Part shown: in pieces, positions 19,321 to 29,465 of the stretch
Layout: the number at the start of each line of letters is the position of its first letter
Numbering within the stretch: the first letter of the stretch is position 1
NCBI RefSeq assembly: GCF_007833355.1
Contig: NZ_CP020914.1
Coordinates: 1,908,047 to 1,972,046 of the forward strand
DNA: 64,000 bases
Direction of reading: 5' to 3'
Source of the DNA: Denitratisoma sp. DHT3
Lineage (GTDB): Bacteria; Pseudomonadota; Gammaproteobacteria; Burkholderiales; Rhodocyclaceae
Position numbers and translations under genes: made by a program
Notes under the pieces: model-generated
Seen by the model: only the letters and a program-made list of their open reading frames with translations
Databases searched by the model: none
What the model was told of the DNA's origin: nothing

Positions 19321-20952
19321 ATGGCAAACGAAAGTCCCGCTTCGGCGGAATTCCCCCTCTCCCTGGCCGCCTTCAACCGGTTGCCGACGCGCCTCAAGAT
19401 TGCCGCCATGGTGGGCGTGGCGATCGCCGTGACCCTGGTCGTCGGCGCCTGGCTCTGGGCTCGCCAGCCCGAATATGCCGTGCTGTTTTCCAACCTGAGC
19501 GAACAGGATGGCGGCCAGATCGTCACCACCCTGCAGCAGCAGAACGTGCCTTATCGGTTCTCCGAGGGCGGCGGCGCCATCCTGGTGCCTTCGAATCAGG
19601 TTCATGACATCCGGCTGCGCATGGCGGCGCAGGGGATTCCCAAGGGCGGGCTGGTCGGCTTCGAGGTCATGGAGAACCAGAAGCTGGGCGCCAGCGTGTT
19701 CCTGGAGCAGATCAATTACCAGCGCGCCCTGGAGGGCGAACTGGCACGCACCATTTCCACCATCTCCTCGGTCAAGGGCGCCCGGGTCCATCTGGCCATC
19801 CCCAAGCAGTCGGCCTTCCTGCGCGACGAGCAACGCCCCACCGCCTCGGTGCTGGTCAATCTGCATCCAGGGCGCAGCCTGGACGGCATTCAGATCGCGG
19901 GCATCGTGCACCTGGTGTCGGCCAGCGTGCCCGACCTCAACCCGTCCAGCGTCAGCGTGGTGGACCAGGATGGGAACCTGATTTCCCAGCAACCGGATTC
20001 CCTGCGCAATTCCGGCCTCGATCCCACCCAGCTGAAATACGTGCGGGAAGTGGAGGCGGGCTACATCAAGCGCATCGAGGCCATCCTGGCGCCCATCGTC
20101 GGCAGCGGCAACGTCCGCGCCCAGGTGACGGCCGACGTCGACTTTTCCCACACCGACCAGGTGGCGGAAACCTACAAACCCAACCCCACGCCCGAAACCG
20201 CCATCCGCAGCCAGCAAACCAACGAGTCCGGCACCGGCCAGCCGCCGGCGGTCGGCGTTCCCGGCGCCCTCAGCAATCAGCCGCCGGTTCCCGCCACCGC
20301 GCCGATCACCACGCCGGCGCCGCCGGGTGGCGCCGCGCCTGGCAGCCAGGGCCAGGCGAACGCCAACTTCTCCCGCAACGCCACGATCAATTACGAACTC
20401 GACAAGACGATTCGCCACGTCAAGGGCGTGCCGGGCGTTATCCGCCGCCTCTCCGTCGCCGTGGTGGTGAATCAAAGGAAGGAAGCCGGCAAACCGAAGG
20501 CGGTCGCCCTGAGCGACGCCGAAATGCGCCAGATCAACGACCTGGTGCGGGAAGCCATGGGCTTCGACAAGGAACGGGGCGATACGCTGAATGTCGCCAA
20601 TGCGCCCTTCAGCGCCGAGGAGGCCAACGCACTGCCCCAGACGCCCCTTTGGAAAGATCCGGGATTCATCGCCACGCTGAAGGATCTGGCGCGCTATCTC
20701 GCCGCCGCCGTGATCGCCTACCTGGTATGGACTAGACTGCTGAAACCGCTGTTCAGGAAGCTTTCCGAAATTCCGCTGCCCAAAGCCTATGAGGAACTGC
20801 AAGAGGAACTGGCTTCCGAGGGCGGCGTCCATCATGGTCCGCCGCGGTCATTCGACGCCAAGATGGATCATGCGCGCAACATGGCGCGGGAGAATCCCAA
20901 GGCTATCGCAAACGTAATCAAGGAGTGGATCAGTGGCGGCGAGTCCCGATGA
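19321..20952 (+). CDS. fliF: Flagellar MS-ring protein FliF
   Basis: FliF forms the inner-membrane MS ring around the export gate and anchors the C ring through FliG. The 543 residues contain an N-terminal transmembrane helix (about 25-46), the periplasmic ring-building motifs (YAVLFSNLSEQDGGQI, VKGARVHLAIPKQSAF, SASVPDLNPSSVSVVDQDG), a Pro/Gly-rich loop (about 305-345), a second transmembrane helix (about 460-477) and a C-terminal FliG-binding tail. The ATG at 19321 is chosen. First gene of fliFGHIJ; it overlaps fliG by 20 nt. Confidence 0.96.
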   Translation: MANESPASAEFPLSLAAFNRLPTRLKIAAMVGVAIAVTLVVGAWLWARQPEYAVLFSNLSEQDGGQIVTTLQQQNVPYRFSEGGGAILVPSNQVHDIRLRMAAQGIPKGGLVGFEVMENQKLGASVFLEQINYQRALEGELARTISTISSVKGARVHLAIPKQSAFLRDEQRPTASVLVNLHPGRSLDGIQIAGIVHLVSASVPDLNPSSVSVVDQDGNLISQQPDSLRNSGLDPTQLKYVREVEAGYIKRIEAILAPIVGSGNVRAQVTADVDFSHTDQVAETYKPNPTPETAIRSQQTNESGTGQPPAVGVPGALSNQPPVPATAPITTPAPPGGAAPGSQGQANANFSRNATINYELDKTIRHVKGVPGVIRRLSVAVVVNQRKEAGKPKAVALSDAEMRQINDLVREAMGFDKERGDTLNVANAPFSAEEANALPQTPLWKDPGFIATLKDLARYLAAAVIAYLVWTRLLKPLFRKLSEIPLPKAYEELQEELASEGGVHHGPPRSFDAKMDHARNMARENPKAIANVIKEWISGGESR

Positions 20953-21937
20953 GGGGATTGAAAAAAGTGCGATCCTGCTGCTGTCCCTGGGCGAGGATGA
21001 GGCTGCATCCGTCCTGAAGAATCTGGCACCCAAGGAGGTGCAGAAAATCGGCCACGCCATGGCCGCGCTCAAGCAGGTGTCTCGGCACCGCATCGAGGCG
21101 GTGCTGGACGATCTGCATGCCGAAACCCTGGATGGCGCGCCGGTCGCCGTGGACGAGGCCGCCATCCGCGCGATGCTGACCAAGGCCCTGGGCGACGACA
21201 AGGCGGCCAACCTGATTGCCCGCATTCTCCAGGGGGGCGACACCGCCGGCATCGAGAGCCTGAAATGGATGGATGCACCGACGGTGGCCGACCTGATCCG
21301 CAACGAGCACCCGCAGATCATCGCGACCATCCTGGTCCATCTGGAGTTCGACCACGCCGGCGAGATCCTCAAGCTCTTCACCGAACGGCTGCGCAACGAC
21401 GTGCTGCTGAGGATCGCCACCCTCGACGGCGTCCAGCCCGCCGCGTTGCGCGAGCTCAACGAGGCGCTGACGAAACTGATGGCCGGCGCGGCGTCCAATG
21501 TGAAAAAGGCCGCGATCGGCGGCGTCCGCCACGCCGCCGAGATCCTGAACTTCGTGGGGCAGCAGGCCGAAACCGCCATTGTCGATAATGTGCGCGAGTA
21601 CGACCCGGACCTGGCCCAGAAAATCCTCGACGAGATGTTCGTCTTCGAAAACCTGCTCGACCTCGACGACCGGGGCGTGCAGCTGCTGCTGCGCGAAGTC
21701 CAGTCCGACTCGCTCATCATCGCCCTCAAGGGCGCATCGCCGGAATTGCGGGAAAAGATCTTCAAGAACATGTCCCAGCGGGCCGCCGAAATGCTGCGCG
21801 AGGATCTGGAGTCCAAGGGGCCGGTCCGCCTGTCCGAGGTCGAGGGCGAGCAGAAGGAAATCCTCAAGATCGCCCGTCGCCTGGCGGACGAAGGGCAGTT
21901 GGTCCTGAGCGGCGGCGGCGAAGATCAGTTCGTCTGA
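20933..21937 (+). CDS. fliG: Flagellar motor switch protein FliG
   Basis: C-ring protein that receives torque from the stators. At 334 residues it has normal length: N-terminal FliF-binding domain, middle domain with [13 protein letters not shown], and C-terminal domain with the charged torque helix ([19 protein letters not shown], then [21 protein letters not shown]). It starts at GTG (20933) inside the fliF 3' end. AAGGAG at 20920-20925 is placed 7 nt before it, which decides this start. Confidence 0.97.
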   Translation: MAASPDEGIEKSAILLLSLGEDEAASVLKNLAPKEVQKIGHAMAALKQVSRHRIEAVLDDLHAETLDGAPVAVDEAAIRAMLTKALGDDKAANLIARILQGGDTAGIESLKWMDAPTVADLIRNEHPQIIATILVHLEFDHAGEILKLFTERLRNDVLLRIATLDGVQPAALRELNEALTKLMAGAASNVKKAAIGGVRHAAEILNFVGQQAETAIVDNVREYDPDLAQKILDEMFVFENLLDLDDRGVQLLLREVQSDSLIIALKGASPELREKIFKNMSQRAAEMLREDLESKGPVRLSEVEGEQKEILKIARRLADEGQLVLSGGGEDQFV

Positions 21938-21949
21938 CGCTGACCGGTC

Positions 21950-22642
21950 ATGAATACCAAGAACTCGCAGACGGCCTGGGAACGCTGGGAGCTCGCCAGT
22001 TTCGACGAGAGCGGCAGCTCCGCGCCCCCGAAAGCGAAGCCCGTATCGCCACCGCCGCCCGCGACGCCGCAACCCAAGCTGCCGACCGCCGAGGAAATCG
22101 AACGCATCCACCAGGAGGCGTTCCAGGCTGGACACAAGGAGGGCATGGAAGCGGGCCGGGCCGAGGGCATGGCGATTGGCCGGCAGGCGGGCCAACAGGC
22201 GGGCGAGGCGGCCGGCCGCCAGGCGGCGGCGCAATTGCTGACGGTGGCGGCCAAACTCGACCAGGCCCTGGCGGGATTGGACGAAGCCGTCGGCGAAGAA
22301 CTGGCGGGCCTCGCGCTGGAGATCGCGCGGGAAGTGTTGCGCCAGACGATCGCCATCACCCCGGAAACCATCGTGGCGGTGGTGCGCGAGGCGCTGGGCC
22401 ATCTGCCGCATCAACACGCCAACATCTACCTGCATCCGGAGGATGCCTCCCTGGTGCGTACCTATGCGGGCGAACAGCTCAGCCATGCCGGACACCGCAT
22501 CCACGAGGACCCGAAGCTGCAGCGTGGCGACGTCGTCCTGGAGGCCGCCGGCGCCCACGTGGATGGCACCCTGGCGACCCGCTGGCGGCGGGTGATCGAA
22601 ACCCTGGGACACGATGTCCCCTGGGTGGAGAAGCAACCATGA
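21950..22642 (+). CDS. fliH: Flagellar export ATPase regulator FliH
   Basis: Peripheral-stalk protein that holds the ATPase FliI and links it to the C ring via FliN. The 230 residues have a Pro-rich N-terminal segment, the GxxxG-type repeats ([20 protein letters not shown], 60-85) and a C-terminal V/A-type ATPase subunit E-like domain ([15 protein letters not shown]). The stop overlaps fliI in an ATGA junction. Confidence 0.92.
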   Translation: MNTKNSQTAWERWELASFDESGSSAPPKAKPVSPPPPATPQPKLPTAEEIERIHQEAFQAGHKEGMEAGRAEGMAIGRQAGQQAGEAAGRQAAAQLLTVAAKLDQALAGLDEAVGEELAGLALEIAREVLRQTIAITPETIVAVVREALGHLPHQHANIYLHPEDASLVRTYAGEQLSHAGHRIHEDPKLQRGDVVLEAAGAHVDGTLATRWRRVIETLGHDVPWVEKQP

Positions 22643-24027
22643 ACCCGAAGGTGCTGGGCGAGTACCTGGCCCAGTGCCGGGAGCACGTGGCCCAGAGCAC
22701 GCCCTTCATCACCGCCGGTCGCCTGACCCGGATCAACGGACTGGTCATGGAAGCCGCCGGGCTCCGGCTGCCGCTGGGGTCGAGCTGCCACATCCAGGCG
22801 CCGGGCATGGGCAAGGTGGAGGCCGAAGTGGTCGGCTTCAATGGCGAACGGCTGTTCATGATGCCGACCGAGGACGTCTTCGGACTGGCGCCGGGGGCGC
22901 TGGTGACGGCCGAGGAGCCGCCCTGCGTCGCGCCCCGGATCGGGCATCCCCTGCCGCCCCAGCGCCGGATGCGCGATCGTGCCAAGCACCTTCCGGTCGG
23001 CGACAAGCTGCTGGGCCGGGTGGTGGATGCCGCGGGCCGTCCGCTCGATGCCCTGGGCCCGCTGGAGAACCGCGACTCGCGGTCGCTCGCCAGCCGGCCG
23101 CTGAACCCGCTGCAACGGGAGCCCATCCGCCACAGCATGGACGTCGGTATCCGCGCCATCAACGCCCTGCTCACCGTCGGCCGCGGGCAGCGCCTGGGCC
23201 TCTTCGCCGGCTCCGGCGTGGGCAAGAGCGTGCTGCTGGGAATGATGGCCCGCTACACCGAGGCCGAGGTGATCGTGGTTGGACTGATCGGCGAGCGGGG
23301 CCGCGAGGTCAAGGAATTCATCGAGCAGAACCTGGGCGCGGACGGCCTGGCCCGCTCCGTGGTGGTGGCGGCCCCCGCCGACGTCAGTCCCCTGCTGCGC
23401 CTGCAGGGCGCGGCCTACGCCACCACCATCGCCGAGCACTTCCGCGACCAGGGACGACAGGTGCTGCTGATCATGGATTCCCTCACCCGCTACGCCATGG
23501 CCCAGCGGGAGATCGCGCTGGCCATCGGCGAGCCGCCGGTCACCCGCGGCTACCCGCCGTCGGTCTTCGCGCGCCTGCCGGCCCTGGTGGAGCGGGCCGG
23601 CAACGGCCCCGAAGGGGGCGGCTCGGTGACCGCGTTCTACACCGTGCTGGCGGAAGGGGACGACCAGCAGGACCCCATCGCCGACTCGGCGCGCGCCATC
23701 CTCGACGGCCACATCGTGCTCAACCGCAGCCTGGCGGACGCGGGCCACTATCCGGCGATCGACATCGAGCAATCCATTTCCCGGGCCATGACCAACCTGA
23801 TCGACGACAACCACCTGGGCCAGGTGCGGCAGTTCAAGCAGCTCTATTCCCGCTACCAGCGCGCGCGCGACCTCCTCGCGGTGGGCGCCTATGCCGCCGG
23901 CTCCGACCCGCTCCTGGACCGGGCCATCGCGCTCTACCCCCGGCTGGAGGCCTTCCTGCAGCAGGGGGTCGGCGAGCGCGCGGATTACCGCGCTAGCCTG
24001 TCGGCCTTGCAAGGATTATTCTCCTGA
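22639..24027 (+). CDS. fliI: Flagellum-specific ATP synthase FliI
   Basis: Hexameric ATPase of the flagellar type III export apparatus. The 462 residues carry the Walker A GSGVGKS (191-197), the [16 protein letters not shown] motif, Walker B in [18 protein letters not shown] and the type III ATPase signature region [17 protein letters not shown]. It is translationally coupled to fliH; fliJ follows after 41 nt. Confidence 0.97.
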   Translation: MNPKVLGEYLAQCREHVAQSTPFITAGRLTRINGLVMEAAGLRLPLGSSCHIQAPGMGKVEAEVVGFNGERLFMMPTEDVFGLAPGALVTAEEPPCVAPRIGHPLPPQRRMRDRAKHLPVGDKLLGRVVDAAGRPLDALGPLENRDSRSLASRPLNPLQREPIRHSMDVGIRAINALLTVGRGQRLGLFAGSGVGKSVLLGMMARYTEAEVIVVGLIGERGREVKEFIEQNLGADGLARSVVVAAPADVSPLLRLQGAAYATTIAEHFRDQGRQVLLIMDSLTRYAMAQREIALAIGEPPVTRGYPPSVFARLPALVERAGNGPEGGGSVTAFYTVLAEGDDQQDPIADSARAILDGHIVLNRSLADAGHYPAIDIEQSISRAMTNLIDDNHLGQVRQFKQLYSRYQRARDLLAVGAYAAGSDPLLDRAIALYPRLEAFLQQGVGERADYRASLSALQGLFS

Positions 24028-24068
24028 TCAGGCTGGGCTGGCTGTCCAGCGGCCAAGAAAAACATCCC

Positions 24069-24524
24069 ATGAGCACGCGCTTCCCCCTGCAAACCCTGTT
24101 GGATCTCTCCCAGATGCGGCTGGACGATGCCACGCGCCAGTTGGGAGAACTGATCGCCGGCGAACAGGAAGCCAACCAGCGCCTGGAAATACTGGCCCAA
24201 TATCGCGCGGAATATCAGAGCCGCTTCATGGCGGCGGCGCAAAACGGGCTGGGGCGCGACCAGTGGCGCAATTATCAATCCTTCCTGGACCGACTCGACG
24301 CCGCCATCGACCAGGCCCGCCTGGGAGTCGACCTGTCCCGCCAGCGAACCGCCGCCGGACAGAAGGAATGGCTCCACAAGCGGGGACAGGTCAAGGCCTA
24401 CGACACCCTGGCCGAGCGCCATGTGGATCGGCTGCGCCATGCCGAGCAGCGCCGAGACCAGAAAGCCCAGGATGAGCACGCGGCGCGGCGACCGGAAAAC
24501 CCGGAATCCCCGCACGAGAACTGA
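24069..24524 (+). CDS. fliJ: Flagellar export protein FliJ
   Basis: Coiled-coil central stalk that inserts into the FliI ring, like the gamma subunit of F1, and contacts FlhA. The 151-residue protein is almost entirely a charged helix, starting FPLQTLLDLSQMRLDDATRQ and containing QWRNYQSFLDRLDAAIDQA. The assignment is supported by its position after fliI. The reading ends just before the sigma54 promoter of fliK. Confidence 0.92.
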   Translation: MSTRFPLQTLLDLSQMRLDDATRQLGELIAGEQEANQRLEILAQYRAEYQSRFMAAAQNGLGRDQWRNYQSFLDRLDAAIDQARLGVDLSRQRTAAGQKEWLHKRGQVKAYDTLAERHVDRLRHAEQRRDQKAQDEHAARRPENPESPHEN

Positions 24525-24539
24525 TCCTCCCGAGTCACA

Positions 24540-24555
24540 TGGCACGCCGCTTGCA
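24540..24555 (+). promoter_or_regulatory. sigma54 promoter of fliK-fliR
   Basis: TGGCACGCCGCTTGCA is a full match to TGGCACG-N4-TTGCW. The predicted start is near 24566, 29 nt before the fliK ATG. It divides fliFGHIJ and fliKLMNOPQR into separately initiated units. Confidence 0.9.
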
Positions 24556-24594
24556 TCAAGGGCGCTGATATCTTGCCTTTTCAGGGCCCCCGCC

Positions 24595-25728
24595 ATGCCT
24601 GAATTACTCGCCACGCCCAGCGCCAACATCGTCGGCACGATCGCTCCCAATAGCGGCACAGCCGCGATGGCCGGCAATGACAACGCCGCGCCGGAGCTGC
24701 CCTTCGCCGCCCTGCTCCAGGCGCGCCTGGCTTCCGCCACGTCGGCCACCAGTCCGCAAGCCGATCTGAACACGCTGCAGGCCTTGCTGGCCGACAAAGC
24801 GGCGCCCGACACCACCGGACGGGAATCTCCGATCGATCCGGGCACGATGATTGCCGGTCTTCTGCTTTTACAGGGGAACGCCATATCGAATGGCGGAGCA
24901 AAACCCGGTACCGACGGGGCCACGGAAGCCCAAACAGAGCCCCGGACGACCTTGCTCGCCGACCCGTCGGCCGCCTCCACGGCGCTACCCGCGATGGTTC
25001 CGGTCCAAATCGGCCCCTCCCATGATGGCCAGTTGCAGGACCGCGGAGATCAAACGAATGCCTCCGCGCCGCGGGGCACGCTGACGATGGCAGAACATGG
25101 CCGATCCGCCGCGGCAACGGCAATTGTTGCCGACGCTCAGGCGGTCGAGGCGCAGACGGATGGAAATGCCGGCAAAACCGGCACCGAGGGAAGCGGCTCC
25201 GGTCAATTCCAGGAGTTGCTGGTCGCGGCGCAGCACGCCCAGGGCATGACCAAGGCGGCATCGTCACCATCGCCCGCCGCCCCGACGCGCATCGACAGCC
25301 CGGTGGGCACGACCGCCTGGAACGATGAACTGGGAGACAAACTGGTCTGGATGTCCAACCGAAACGAAAGCCGCGCCGAACTGGTGCTCAACCCGCCGCA
25401 TATGGGGCGGATCGAAGTCTCCATCACGGTGAACGGCGATCAGGCCAATGCGGTCTTCGTCTCGGCCAACCCGGCCGTGCGGGACGCCCTGGAAGGGGCG
25501 CTGCCGCGCCTCCGGGAAGTCCTGGCCGACGCCGGCGTCAGGCTGGATCAGGCGCATGTCGGGTCGGACTCCCCCGGCCACCAACCCGATGGCCGCGAAT
25601 CAGGCGATAATCCGCGCCACCAGCAGAGGCGGGAAGAGCGGGATTTCGTGCCCGGTCTGATCCCATCAGCATCCGCCGCGTCCGGCTGGCAAACGGGTGG
25701 AGTTGGCCTGGTGAACACCTTCGCCTAA
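24595..25728 (+). CDS. fliK: Flagellar hook-length control protein FliK
   Basis: Secreted molecular ruler that stops hook growth and switches FlhB to filament substrates. The 377 residues include a long low-complexity Ala/Gly/Thr-rich N-terminal ruler and the C-terminal Flg_hook domain (about 240-330: ESRAELVLNPPHMGRIEVSI, VRDALEGALPRLREVLADAG). The frame is open back into fliJ, but the ATG at 24595 lies just after a perfect sigma54 promoter. It is the canonical paralog of the FliK-like gene at 5644. Confidence 0.92.
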   Translation: MPELLATPSANIVGTIAPNSGTAAMAGNDNAAPELPFAALLQARLASATSATSPQADLNTLQALLADKAAPDTTGRESPIDPGTMIAGLLLLQGNAISNGGAKPGTDGATEAQTEPRTTLLADPSAASTALPAMVPVQIGPSHDGQLQDRGDQTNASAPRGTLTMAEHGRSAAATAIVADAQAVEAQTDGNAGKTGTEGSGSGQFQELLVAAQHAQGMTKAASSPSPAAPTRIDSPVGTTAWNDELGDKLVWMSNRNESRAELVLNPPHMGRIEVSITVNGDQANAVFVSANPAVRDALEGALPRLREVLADAGVRLDQAHVGSDSPGHQPDGRESGDNPRHQQRREERDFVPGLIPSASAASGWQTGGVGLVNTFA

Positions 25729-25761
25729 CGTCCAACGAGCACTTGTCGCAGAGGATCAACG

Positions 25762-26322
25762 ATGGCTGAAGAAAAAAATACCGATGGCGCGGCGCCCGCC
25801 CCCAAGAGCAAGAAACTCCTGCTGTTCATCATCATCGGTGCCCTGGTCGTGGTGCTGGCTGGCGGCGTGGGCGCGTTTCTGGTGCTGAAGAAGAAACCGG
25901 CCGAGGACGGCGGGGAGGAAGAGGCGGCCGAAACCAGCCACAGCTCGAAAAAGGCGGACAATAACCTGCCGCCCACCTATGTGAAGCTGGAAACATTCAC
26001 CACCAACCTGGCCAGCGATGATCCGGCAACCCACCAATCCGGCCAATACGTGCAGACGGTGGTCGAGCTGAAAGTGGCCGATCCGCTCGACGGCGAGAGC
26101 ATCAAGCAGTACATGCCGGAAATACGCAATGGCATTTTGCGCCTGCTCTCCAGCAAGAAGGCTTCGCAGTTGGCCAGCCTCGAGGGCAAGGACGCGCTGG
26201 CGGAGGAAATACGCACCACCGTCAACGGCGTCATCGGTTCTTCCGCGAAAAAAACAGGCAAGGGTGGCGCTGCGCAAGGCCCGGTGAGCGCTGTCCTGTT
26301 CAGCAGTTTCATCATTCAATGA
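25762..26322 (+). CDS. fliL: Flagellar basal body-associated protein FliL
   Basis: Single-span inner-membrane protein that stabilises the stator units around the motor. The 186 residues have a charged N-terminus, one transmembrane helix (about 19-42, LLLFIIIGALVVVLAGGVGA), an acidic linker and the periplasmic FliL domain (YVKLETFTTNL, then YVQTVVELKVAD). The C-terminus ends VLFSSFIIQ, as in the family. It overlaps fliM in an ATGA junction. Confidence 0.95.
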   Translation: MAEEKNTDGAAPAPKSKKLLLFIIIGALVVVLAGGVGAFLVLKKKPAEDGGEEEAAETSHSSKKADNNLPPTYVKLETFTTNLASDDPATHQSGQYVQTVVELKVADPLDGESIKQYMPEIRNGILRLLSSKKASQLASLEGKDALAEEIRTTVNGVIGSSAKKTGKGGAAQGPVSAVLFSSFIIQ

Positions 26323-27302
26323 GCCAGGACTTCCTTTCCCAGGAAGAAGTCGACGCCCTGCTCAAGGGCGTCACCGGCGAGGTCGACGAGGCGCCGGCCG
26401 AGGAGGCGCAAGGCGGCATCAAGAACTATGACCTGGGCCGCCAGGAGCGCATCGTGCGCGGGCGCATGCCCACGCTGGAACTCATCAACGAACGCTTCGC
26501 CCGCAATCTGCGCATCGGCATGTTCAACTACATGCACCGCGGCATCGAGATTTCGGTCAACCCGATCCGGGTGCAGAAATACAGCGAATTCATCCGCAAC
26601 CTGGTGGTGCCGACCAACCTCAATCTGATCCAGGCCAAGCCGTTGCGAGGAACCGGCCTGATGATCTTCGACCCGAACCTGGTGTTCCTGGTGGTGGACA
26701 ACATGTTCGGCGGTGACGGCCGTTTTCACACGCGGGTGGAAGGCCGGGATTTCACCGCCACCGAGCAGCGCATCATCCAGGGGCTGCTGAACGTGGTGTT
26801 CAGCGAGTACGCCAAGGCCTGGCAACCGGTATTCCCGATCAAGTTCGAGTATGTGCGCTCGGAGATGAACACCCAGTTCGCCAATATCGCCACCCCGTCG
26901 GAAATCGTCGTCGCCACCACCTATACCCTGGAGTTCTCGGGGAACTCCGCCGAAATGCACATCTGCATGCCCTATTCGATGATCGAGCCGATCCGCGACG
27001 TGCTCTACAGCACCATGCACAGCGAGCAGGCCGGTTCGGACCAGCGGTGGACCGCCATGCTCACGCGCCAGGCGCGCCAGGTGGAGGTGAAACTGACGGT
27101 GAGTATCGGCAAGGCCCAGATCACACTGGGCGAGATACTCAAGCTCAAGGTCGGTGACGTGATTCCGATCGATATCCCCGAGCGGGTCCAGGCCCTGGTG
27201 GACGACGTTCCGGTACTGACCGGCCGCTACGGGGTACAGAACGGACAGTACGCGCTGAAGGTCGAGGAATTCCAGGCTCGATCGGAAGCAGAAATGCAAT
27301 AA
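26319..27302 (+). CDS. fliM: Flagellar motor switch protein FliM
   Basis: C-ring protein that binds phosphorylated CheY and sets rotation direction. The 327 residues have the N-terminal CheY-P docking helix (SQDFLSQEEVDALLKGV, residues 2-18), the middle domain with PMLELINERFARN-like and GGDGRF motifs (NMFGGDGRFHTRVEGRDFT), and a C-terminal SpoA domain. It is coupled to fliL by overlap. Confidence 0.97.
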   Translation: MSQDFLSQEEVDALLKGVTGEVDEAPAEEAQGGIKNYDLGRQERIVRGRMPTLELINERFARNLRIGMFNYMHRGIEISVNPIRVQKYSEFIRNLVVPTNLNLIQAKPLRGTGLMIFDPNLVFLVVDNMFGGDGRFHTRVEGRDFTATEQRIIQGLLNVVFSEYAKAWQPVFPIKFEYVRSEMNTQFANIATPSEIVVATTYTLEFSGNSAEMHICMPYSMIEPIRDVLYSTMHSEQAGSDQRWTAMLTRQARQVEVKLTVSIGKAQITLGEILKLKVGDVIPIDIPERVQALVDDVPVLTGRYGVQNGQYALKVEEFQARSEAEMQ

Positions 27303-27315
27303 TAGGAGTTTGATG

Positions 27316-27735
27316 ATGAGCGAATCCGATCAGATCGAAGAGGAACAGGTGTCGGATGACGACTGGGCCGCCGCCATGGGTGAGCAGTCCGCCGTCGAGT
27401 CGCAGGCCGCCGCCGCGGTCCAGCCGGCGGCCTTCGAGCAGTTCTCCGGCGGGGATGACAAGGCCGCGGTGGCGCAGGGCTTCGACATGATTCTGGACAT
27501 TCCCGTCCAGCTCACCGTGGAACTGGGGTGCACCAAGATCCCGATCCGCAACCTGCTGCAACTGGCGCACGGCTCCGTCGTCGAACTCGACGGCATGGCC
27601 GGGGAACCCCTCGACGTGCTGGTCAATGGCACCCTGATCGCCCAGGGGGAAGTCGTGGTCGTCAACGACAAGTTCGGCATTCGCCTGACCGACGTGATCA
27701 CACCGGCGGAGCGGATGAAGAAACTGCATCGCTAA
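27316..27735 (+). CDS. fliN: Flagellar motor switch protein FliN
   Basis: Lower C-ring component that also docks FliH and the export ATPase. The 139 residues have an acidic N-terminal extension and a complete SpoA domain (ILDIPVQLTVELGCTKIPIR, LDVLVNGTLIAQGEVVVVND, KFGIRLTDVI). ATG codons occur at 27313 and 27316; AGGAG at 27304-27308 is better spaced for 27316. It lies 13 nt after fliM. Confidence 0.95.
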   Translation: MSESDQIEEEQVSDDDWAAAMGEQSAVESQAAAAVQPAAFEQFSGGDDKAAVAQGFDMILDIPVQLTVELGCTKIPIRNLLQLAHGSVVELDGMAGEPLDVLVNGTLIAQGEVVVVNDKFGIRLTDVITPAERMKKLHR

Positions 27736-27827
27736 CGAGAAATAAGCCTCGCCTTTTCACTGCTGATTGGACTGCCGGGCGAGCGCCGGCGGTCTATGCT
27801 TGCGCGGTCACCCCAAGGCTGTCGCCC

Positions 27828-28238
27828 ATGCGCTCTCTTGCCGCCCTTCCTGTTCCGCTGCTTGCCGTCCTTCCCATGAACGCCCTGGCTCAGAGCGCCC
27901 CGGCCTCTCCCGAGCTGGGTAGCGGGTTGCTGCAAATGGCCCTCGGATTCGGACTGGTGCTGGTGCTGCTGATCGGGTCGCTCTGGCTGCTGAAACGGAT
28001 ATCCACGCCTCACGGCGTGGCGGGACAGCTGCTCAAGGTCGTCTCCGCCATCGGCGTCGGGCCGAGGGAACGGGTGGTGATCGTCGAAATCGAAGAAAAG
28101 TGGCTGGTCCTCGGCGTGGCGCCCGGCCGCGTCACCGTCCTGCACGAGCTTCCCCGGCGCGAACTGGCCAACGAACCGCATCTGCCGGAGTTCGCCGCCA
28201 AACTGAAATCCCTGCTCGATCGCGGCAATGCGCATTAA
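27828..28238 (+). CDS. fliO: Flagellar biosynthesis protein FliO
   Basis: Assembly factor for the FliP export-gate ring. The 136 residues have a signal-like N-terminus (residues 1-22), one transmembrane helix (about 33-56, [20 protein letters not shown]) and the small cytoplasmic FliO domain ([20 protein letters not shown]). The frame is open upstream, but family similarity starts at 27828. It overlaps fliP by 11 nt. Confidence 0.9.
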   Translation: MRSLAALPVPLLAVLPMNALAQSAPASPELGSGLLQMALGFGLVLVLLIGSLWLLKRISTPHGVAGQLLKVVSAIGVGPRERVVIVEIEEKWLVLGVAPGRVTVLHELPRRELANEPHLPEFAAKLKSLLDRGNAH

Positions 28239-28959
28239 GAAACTGCTACCCCTGCTCCTGCTGCTGCCGGCCGTGGGACTTGCCCAGGCCCTGCCCGCCA
28301 TCACCAGCACGCCGGCTCCGGGCGGCGGCACCCAATGGTCGCTGTCGATCCAGACGCTGCTGTTGATGACCGGCCTGACCTTCCTGCCGGCCATGCTGCT
28401 GATGATGACCAGCTTCACCCGCATCATCATCGTTTTTTCCCTGCTCCGTCACGCGCTGGGCACCCAGACCTCGCCGCCGAATCAGGTGCTGGTCGGCCTG
28501 GCGCTGTTCCTCACGTTTTTCATCATGGCGCCCGTCGCCGAAAAGATCTATACGGACGCCTACCAGCCGCTGGCCGAAAACAAGATCAGTTTTTCCGAGG
28601 CCCTGGACCGGGGCGCGGTTCCGCTGCGCGGCTTCATGCTGAAACAGGTGCGGGAAGCCGATCTGGCGATGTTCACCAAGATCGCCAAGCAGCCCAAGCC
28701 GGCCACCGCCGAGCAGGTGCCGATGCGGGTCCTGATCCCGGCCTTCGTCACCTCCGAGTTGAAGACCGCCTTCCAGATCGGCTTCATCATTTTCATTCCC
28801 TTTCTGATCATCGACATGGTCGTGGCTTCGGTCCTGATGTCGATGGGTATGATGATGATGTCGCCCGTCATCGTCTCCCTGCCCTTCAAGATCATGCTCT
28901 TCGTGCTGGTGGACGGCTGGAACCTGTTGATCGCCTCGCTGGTGCAGAGCTTCGGCTAG
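28228..28959 (+). CDS. fliP: Flagellar export gate protein FliP
   Basis: FliP forms, with FliQ and FliR, the helical export gate inside the MS ring. The 243 residues include a cleavable signal peptide (1-21) and the family motifs: [59 protein letters not shown], then [21 protein letters not shown] Met-rich segment near the gate ([10 protein letters not shown]) is the methionine gasket region. Confidence 0.96.
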   Translation: MRIKKLLPLLLLLPAVGLAQALPAITSTPAPGGGTQWSLSIQTLLLMTGLTFLPAMLLMMTSFTRIIIVFSLLRHALGTQTSPPNQVLVGLALFLTFFIMAPVAEKIYTDAYQPLAENKISFSEALDRGAVPLRGFMLKQVREADLAMFTKIAKQPKPATAEQVPMRVLIPAFVTSELKTAFQIGFIIFIPFLIIDMVVASVLMSMGMMMMSPVIVSLPFKIMLFVLVDGWNLLIASLVQSFG

Positions 28960-28991
28960 CCTCCCTCCATGCAGACCTCCCTGGAGCGCCC

Positions 28992-29261
28992 ATGACACCC
29001 ACCACCGTCGTAGCCATCGGCCGGCAGGCCATGGAGATCACCTTGCTGATCGCCGCCCCGCTGTTCATCGCCGCGCTGGCCACCGGCCTGCTGGTCAGCA
29101 TTTTCCAGGCGGCCACCCAGATCAACGAATCGACCCTGTCCTTCGTCCCCAAACTGCTGGTGATCTTCCTCACCCTGCTGATCGCCGGCCCCTGGATGAT
29201 CACCGTCCTCACCGACTACATGCGGCGCCTGTTCGAGTCCATCCCGGTGCTGATCGGCTGA
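28992..29261 (+). CDS. fliQ: Flagellar export gate protein FliQ
   Basis: Two-helix membrane hairpin of the export gate (89 residues). Typical sequence: TVVAIGRQAMEITLLIAAPL, FQAATQINESTLSFVPKLL, GPWMITVLTDYMRRLFESIP. The ATG at 28992 follows a GGAGCG-type ribosome site. A dispersed repeat of about 200 nt separates it from fliR, although these genes are normally adjacent or overlapping. Confidence 0.95.
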   Translation: MTPTTVVAIGRQAMEITLLIAAPLFIAALATGLLVSIFQAATQINESTLSFVPKLLVIFLTLLIAGPWMITVLTDYMRRLFESIPVLIG

Positions 29262-29465
29262 GGTGGACGCTCGGATGTTTGGGGGCACTTCGTGGCGGCA
29301 CCGATGCGTTGCGGCTAGCGCCGCGTGCCGCTTTTCCCCTTCGTGGGAAAGGCGCCCCGGCGGAAAAGCTCTGCCAGGTTCGCCCCTCTTCGGATTCTTC
29401 CTCTTCACCCCCTCCGGGTGGGAGGGGCGTGGCGGGAAAGCCCGATTTTTCGTGGCAGGAACGTC
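29262..29465 (+). repeat. Dispersed repeat, family A, copy 2, between fliQ and fliR
   Basis: It contains GGCACCGATGCGTTGCGGCT, CGCCGCGTGCCGCTTTTCC, GTGGGAAAGGCG and GGCGGAAAAGC in the same order as the copies at 14617-14759 (minus) and 30252-30405. It breaks the fliQ-fliR junction inside the operon. The fliR ribosome site (GCAGGAA) lies just beyond it. Confidence 0.8.

Noticed and set aside
28335..28991. Extension of the fliQ frame through fliP
   Set aside because: FliQ homology starts at 28992; the upstream part is a shadow of fliP.
29325..29465. N-terminal extension of FliR through the repeat
   Set aside because: Would add 47 Arg/Pro-rich residues encoded by a dispersed repeat; the GTG at 29466 with GCAGGAA gives normal length.
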